DNA from: Siphonodentalium dalli
Taxonomy: Eukaryota > Mollusca > Scaphopoda > Gadilida > Siphonodentaliidae
Assembly: GCA_032622095.1 (NCBI GenBank)
Contig: CP136064.1
Coordinates: 146,758,864 to 146,822,863, forward strand
Direction: 5' to 3'
DNA length: 64,000 nucleotides
Translations under genes and position numbers: made by a program
In this document: positions 59,526 to 64,000 of the stretch, one piece after another
Numbering within the stretch: the first letter of the stretch is position 1
Layout of the letters: each line of letters begins with the position of its first letter
The notes under the pieces: generated by a model
Told to the model about the DNA's origin: nothing
The model's input: only the letters and a program-made list of their open reading frames with translations
Databases searched by the model: none

Positions 59526-59753
59526 TTCGGATTTTTTTTGTATGGGGGATCGTACGTATCAAAAGGAAAAGTGCATTCGAGGAGAGGAGAAAAGAGTAAA
59601 TGAGCAAGAAAAAAGAGCAAATGATCAAGTGGGGGAGTGGGACAAAGAGCAAATGAGCAACTGAGCACAGGAGCAAGAGTGGAGAACACCAAAACGACCT
59701 TAACGTCATCGTTAGCATGTATGAATATAATGTTATCATGCGTACATTTTTTT
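59526..59753. promoter_or_regulatory. 228-bp palindrome spacer, candidate bidirectional control region
   Basis: Unique, non-palindromic spacer between the arms, with the two E genes diverging from it. It contains several AAATGAGCA / GAGCAAATGA motifs (59598-59680), the same 9-mer that forms the array at 62915-63412. A regulatory role is inferred only from position. Confidence 0.35.
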
Positions 59754-59940
59754 CCAAAAAAGGGGAAGGGGCCGCGCGCGCGCGCCATTTTTTTTAACAG
59801 AACTTTTTCGATCTTTTCGTTAATATAAGAGTGATCGTTATTCCAATAATTCGCGATAATGCCTGGGTGCCATTTATGCGGAAATATTTTTATCGACGAA
59901 CTACAATCTACAAAGACATAAACAGATTAAACACGGAATT

Positions 59941-60495
59941 ATGTCAGGAACGAATGGAGATTTTTTCGGGAAAGATACAGATGACCGAGAAACGGTTCTA
60001 GATTCGTCCGAATCTGATATCATTCCCCGTTCACCTTCATCAGAATCTAGAACCGCTTCGTCCTCTTCAGATTCAGAGGATGATACTGTCGCCGGTAGTA
60101 GATCGGTATTCGGCCGTAAGAAAGCTGCGCGATGCGTCAATGAGATGGACACACTCAAAAGTATGATGAAACGCGTCATCGATGATGTGAAAGCATTGTC
60201 TGATAAGTTTGATCAACTGATGGAAGAAGAGGGCGTGTCGGGAGAAGAAGCTGAGAGAAAAGCTCAGCTAGAACGCGTCGACACAGAGTTTTCTCTCTTT
60301 CTCAAAAGTTACAGACGATTGATAGAATACCAGCATCGATTGAAAACATCCCGCATACATAACGCTATCATGAAGAAAATGGTCAAACTGACCAAACACG
60401 GATATAATAATGAATGGGCTGCGGATGAAGCGATGAGAAAATTCAAGAAACTCCTAGAAATAAATCTAACGGTCGAAGCCTCTGACAATGATTAA
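59941..60495 (+). CDS. Gene E: unrecognised 184-aa acidic Ser-rich coiled-coil-like protein, right copy
   Basis: Mirror copy of 58782-59336 with the same length and stop. It has only a few amino-acid differences (Ile to Cys and Phe to Leu around residues 61-66, Gly to Arg near 108). Upstream, an extra T and a 2-bp deletion relative to the left arm abolish the longer reading from the upstream ATG at 59876, which supports the MSGTNGD start. AATAAA follows at 60501-60506. Retention of an open frame in both arms despite flanking indels suggests either selection or a very recent duplication; the sequence alone cannot separate these. Confidence 0.6.
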   Translation: MSGTNGDFFGKDTDDRETVLDSSESDIIPRSPSSESRTASSSSDSEDDTVAGSRSVFGRKKAARCVNEMDTLKSMMKRVIDDVKALSDKFDQLMEEEGVSGEEAERKAQLERVDTEFSLFLKSYRRLIEYQHRLKTSRIHNAIMKKMVKLTKHGYNNEWAADEAMRKFKKLLEINLTVEASDND

Positions 60496-60511
60496 ATTTC
60501 AATAAACTTCA

Positions 60512-61136
60512 TCAACATATTATTCTCGTCTTCGTTATATATCTATAAGTGGGGAGGGGGATTGTAGAGCGAGAAACGATACATAAATGGTACACTAAGA
60601 GCCCTAAAATTTGAAGTTTAAATATTGTTCTGTGTCTTTTTAACTTTCACCCACTGCGTGTGTATTGTTAACATTCATTCATAATGAGTGTCTTGTGTCC
60701 CTTTAGAGCGCATTGTGCTCCTTTAATATTCACACACCAATATTACATAACGTCCCTTACCTCGTGTCACTTTAACATTCCAAACCGTGCGTGCATTATC
60801 CCCCTTTATTTATGTCATAGCGTTGGTACATAGAAGACTGTATAACACTATGCCTATGTCTGTATATGTTGCCACATCGTGAGTGTAACGCCCACCTTTA
60901 ATGGTGTCGTAGCGTGTGTACATATAAGACTGTATAACACTATGTCTATGTCTGTATGTGTTGGAACATTTAAGAAAGATGTGACATATAAATGTCAAGA
61001 CTCAGTTTATTCGTGTAGTAATTTCGTATCAGTTAAACGCTCTTCATTCGTATGAGTAATTACCAACAGGTAAGTTGCACTATTTTTGAAAGCAATCAAG
61101 ATGGCGTACCTCGGTGTGACATTTTCATTAAATTAC
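60512..61136. repeat. Cassette module copy 2, right arm
   Basis: Mirror of 58141-58765. The CAG|GTAAGT donor-like site is at 61067-61075 on the plus strand. Confidence 0.85.
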
Positions 61137-61220
61137 AATAACCCTCGGCTGTGGTGTAACAGGTTTATAGTTTATAGTCGAATAACCCAGAGTGATTTAA
61201 TTCACAATGAAGTACACTGA
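61101..61220 (+). CDS. Small ORF with strong start context (39 aa), right arm
   Basis: Mirror of 58057-58176 with one coding change (Gln to Arg in the YS.IT segment). Same caveats: unknown function, and it may lie within an intron. Confidence 0.25.
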   Translation: MAYLGVTFSLNYNNPRLWCNRFIVYSRITQSDLIHNEVH

Positions 61221-61339
61221 CACTCCACTGATAATTGACATACAACTGTATAAGTGAACATCAAGTAATGTGTGGCTCCAATATGTGGGGGATAAATGAC
61301 ACCATACTGTTTTGACTAAATGACCATCTATTATTGAGA

Positions 61340-61516
61340 ATGAATAGACTCGATAACGCGCTTTATTATTTACGTACAAGGTCATACTTCTCTATAGACA
61401 GTGACTATTGTATTCCAGTGTCTGTGAACGCATGGCTAACCTACATTCCAGAAATTCATTCAGATGCGATATGTATAGTTTATTCAGAGCTTAAGTGTGT
61501 AAACATCACATTTTGA
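61340..61516 (+). CDS. Small ORF D (58 aa), right arm
   Basis: Mirror of 57761-57937 with one residue changed (SVNAW instead of SVDAW). Confidence 0.3.
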   Translation: MNRLDNALYYLRTRSYFSIDSDYCIPVSVNAWLTYIPEIHSDAICIVYSELKCVNITF

Positions 61517-61596
61517 TCGCCACGTGATAAGATGCACATATATGTACCATTGATACAATTTGAGTCATACCTGAGCTTAAACATGAAAACATCAAC

Positions 61597-62212
61597 ATGT
61601 TATTCTCGTCTTCGTTATATATCTATAAGTGGGGATGGGAGATTGTAGAGCGAGAAACGATACATAAATGGTACATTAAGAGCCCTAAAATTTTAAGTTT
61701 AAATATTGTTCTGTGTCTTTTTAACTTTCACCCACTGCGTGTGTATTATGTTTCTTTAACATTCATTCACAATGAGTGCCGTGTGTCCCTTTAGAGCGCA
61801 TTGTGCTCCTTTAATATTCACACACCAATATTACATAACGTCCCTTACCTCGTGTCAATTTAACATTCCACACCGTGCGTGCATTACCCCCCTTTAATTA
61901 TGTCATAGCGTTGGTACATAGAATACTGTATAACACTATGCCTATGTCTGTATATGTTGTCACATCGTGAGTGTATTGTCCACCTTTAATGGTGTCGTAG
62001 CGTGTGTACATATAAGACTGTATAACACTATGTCTATGTCTGTATGTGTTGGAACATTTAAGAAAGATGTGAAATATAAATGTCAAGACTCAGTTCATTC
62101 GTGTAGTAATTTCGTATCAGTTAAACGCTCTTCATTCGTATGAGTAATTACCAACAGGTAAGTTGCACTATTTTTTGAAAGCAATCAAGATGGCGTACCT
62201 CGGTGTGACATT
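61597..62212. repeat. Cassette module copy 1, right arm
   Basis: Mirror of 57065-57680. It ends in ATGGCGTACCTCGG at 62190, whose frame runs into different sequence and stops after about 26 codons. Confidence 0.85.
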
Positions 62213-62259
62213 TTCATTAAATTACAATAACCATCGGCTGTGTTGTGTGTGCATGCATG

Positions 62260-62555
62260 TAGTCAACTAACCCAGAGTGACTTAATTCACAATGAAGTAG
62301 ACTGCTGCAGATGCGATATGTATTGTTTATCCAGAGCTTAAGTGTGTAAACATCACATTTTGCTCGTCACGCTACGGCGGCGGTTGTTGTTGTTGTTGTT
62401 GTTGTTATTGTTGTTGTTCCTCTTTCTCAAAAGTTACGAACGATTAATAGAATACCAGCATCGAATGAATACATCACCCATACATAACATGATCATGAAG
62501 AAAATGGTCAAACTGACCAAACACGGATATAATAATGAAGGGGCTGTAGATTCAG
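62260..62555 (+). pseudogene. Fused, truncated copy of ORF D and gene E
   Basis: 62260-62370 matches the start and end of ORF D (AACCCAGAGTGACTTAATTC, CAGAGCTTAAGTGTGTAAAC) with the middle deleted. A (GTT)n microsatellite at 62383-62418 follows. 62420-62550 then matches the E region encoding LFLKSYRRLIEYQHR to KLTKHGYNNE. Substitutions are more frequent than between the main arms, so this copy is older. It is present only in the right arm. Confidence 0.8.
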
Positions 62556-62914
62556 ACAACGTTAGAGCGGTATTTTAGCTTCTGCTCTATGAGCGGTACT
62601 TTAGCTATGTATCTGCCCTATGGGGCGGTACTTTAGCTTTGTATCACAATCGATTTCATCATGTCACCAGGTTACACATATCTATATAATAGAGTGCTCA
62701 TATTGAAATCACTCATAATTGCATTGACATTTGGATAGGTAGGTTGTATTGTAGACACACGAATTAAATTTGTCTGGCCATGAATGCCAATGCACCATGA
62801 TAGTTATCGATGTCAATAATGCGTTTCGTTGAGATCTTGATTGAGTTGATGAAAATATTCTGACAAAATTTCTTTTCGATCTATAAAATGCTGCTTTTTA
62901 TTATCGACATGATC

Positions 62915-63412
62915 ACTTGCTCACTTGCTCACCTCTTGCTCATTTGCTCATTTGTATTGCTCATTTGCTCATTTTCTTGCTCATTTTGCTCATTTGCTCA
63001 TTTTCTTGCTCATTTTGCTCATTTTCTTGCTCATTTGCTCATTTTTTGCTCATTTGCTCATTTTTTTGCTCATTTGCTCATTTGTATTGCTCATTTGCTC
63101 CTTTTCTTGCTCATTTGCTCATTTTTTTGCTCATTTTTATTGCTCATTTGCTCATTTTCTTGCTCATTTTCTCATTTATTTGCTCATTTGCTCATTTTTA
63201 TTGCTCATTTGCTCCTTTTCTTGCTCATTTGCTCATTTTTATTGCTCATTTTCTTGCTCATTTGCTCATTTTCTTGCTCATTTGCTCATTTTTATTGCTC
63301 ATTTTTATTGCTCATTTTCTTGCTCATTTGCTCATTTTCTTGCTCATTTGCTCATTTTTTGGCTCATTTGCTCATTTTTTTGCTCATTTTTTTTTCTCAT
63401 TTGCTCATTGAT
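62915..63412 (-). repeat. 9-bp-based minisatellite TGCTCATTT
   Basis: About 500 bp of TGCTCATTTGCTCATTTTCT and variants. The 9-bp unit lacks stops in all three frames, so overlapping open frames of 164-193 codons appear but are not genes. A remnant of two units survives at the equivalent place in the left arm (57027-57055). Confidence 0.9.
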
Positions 63413-63414
63413 TG

Positions 63415-64000
63415 GTGCATACTCAAGAGTCATAGACCTAACATCCAATGTACTTTAATGGTGTCATAGCGTGGGTACATAGAAGACTGTATAACACTAT
63501 GCCTATGTCTGTATCTGTTGTCACACCGTGAGTGGATTGTCCGCCTTTAATGATGTCATAGCGTGTGTACATGCAAGACAGTATAACACTATGATTATGT
63601 CTGTAGCTGTTGTTGGTAAGATGTGAAATATAAATTTCAAGGTTCAATTCATTCGTGAAGTAATTTCGTATATGTTCAACGCTCTTCATTCGTGCGCTTG
63701 TATTGTTAACATTCATTCATAATGAGTGTCCCTTTAGATCGATAAATAAGTTGAAGGTCATTATATTCCACAGTCAAATCTATTGGTGATCGAATTTGAT
63801 AACTATTTTATTGGAACAACTAAGAGTATTATTTACGTGAGATCAATGAGTCCAATTATTATAAATAATACATTGCAGGCATCGGTGGATACCTGATTGC
63901 CACATTTAGTGATCACGTGATAAACTGATAAAATGTCCAAGTGACGTACTATATGTATGCATTCTGATCCGCTGTTGTTATTCATTCCATAACGTAATGC
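63415..64000. repeat. Outer unit of the right arm
   Basis: Reverse complement of 56427-57012. It contains two divergent copies of the ATAACACTATG.CTATGTCTG motif found in the cassettes, so it is a third relative of the cassette. 92-codon frames on each arm (56711-56989 and 63438-63716) are mirror images and have no recognisable domain. Confidence 0.85.

Larger units (their letters stand above)
59754..64000. repeat. Right arm of the giant palindrome (truncated by window end)
   Basis: Mirror of the left arm with the same modules in reverse order (E, cassette, D, cassette, outer unit). It also holds 1,150 bp absent from the left arm (about 62230-63412): a fused, decayed D/E copy, a (GTT)n run, three GCGGTACTTTAGCT repeats and the TGCTCATTT array. 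Confidence 0.95.

Noticed and set aside
59450-59828. Facing ORFs sharing the start MARARGPFPFFG (58 and 112 codons)
   Set aside because: The shared start is a consequence of the palindrome reading through (CG)n into the spacer. The frames diverge immediately, and neither shows protein-like composition beyond low complexity.
62888-63469. Three overlapping open frames of 164-193 codons (Ser-Phe-Ala-His-Phe type)
   Set aside because: The TGCTCATTT minisatellite is open in all three frames, so the length is a repeat artefact.
56427-64000. Palindrome as a fold-back sequencing or assembly artefact
   Set aside because: Not fully excluded, but the arms differ by substitutions, frameshifting indels and a 1,150-bp block with its own decayed gene copy. 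A single read folded on itself would not produce this.

Overview
The window reads as gene-poor nuclear DNA of a metazoan, most likely a marine invertebrate and probably a bivalve mollusc. The DNA is AT-rich, no bacterial gene organisation is present, and nearly all open frames are short or fall inside repeats. The bivalve assignment is an inference. It rests on several copies of a repeat with a conserved head, a tandem core of ~150 bp units and a conserved tail (the architecture of bivalve 'pearl'/Helentron-derived elements), together with DIRS, Penelope and Ty3/Gypsy remnants.

Layout. 1-11.4 kb: degenerate minisatellites (TTAGCTA, a 42-bp repeat, a GC-rich quasi-palindrome) and a head/tail-bounded repeat at 3.2-6.0 kb. 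11.4-22.6 kb: one pearl-like element interrupted by two 4.7-4.8 kb terminal-inverted-repeat (TIR) elements with 3-bp target duplications; both have short motifs amplified just inside their ends, and the first is built as concentric shells. 22.7-24.4 kb: low-repeat DNA with one plausible terminal exon. 24.4-30.7 kb: a decayed Ty3/Gypsy-like retrotransposon on the minus strand, split inside pol by a 2.2 kb tandem-core element with a 7-bp target duplication. 30.7-34.3 kb: further tandem-core repeats. 34.58-41.42 kb: a degenerate DIRS-like element with inverted terminal repeats and an internal complementary region, carrying a second pearl-like copy. 41.4-49 kb: an orphan 151-aa ORF, a small TIR element, a 30-C homopolymer, a Penelope-like endonuclease remnant and a 160-170 bp satellite-like array. 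49.1-53 kb: another TIR element carrying a third pearl-like copy. 55.1-55.9 kb: a hAT-type MITE with a perfect 8-bp target duplication.

56.4-64.0 kb is the most unusual part: a >7.5 kb near-perfect palindrome with a 228-bp spacer. Each arm carries an intact copy of an unrecognised 184-codon acidic, Ser-rich, probably coiled-coil protein, transcribed away from the centre, plus smaller ORFs set in repeated cassette modules. The right arm runs off the window end. The two arms differ by substitutions, frameshifting indels and a 1,150-bp length difference, so they are not simple copies of one read.

Apart from the palindrome ORF pair, the 42.7 kb orphan ORF and the 23.4 kb exon candidate, I see no host protein-coding gene. 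No tRNA, rRNA or CRISPR array was found.
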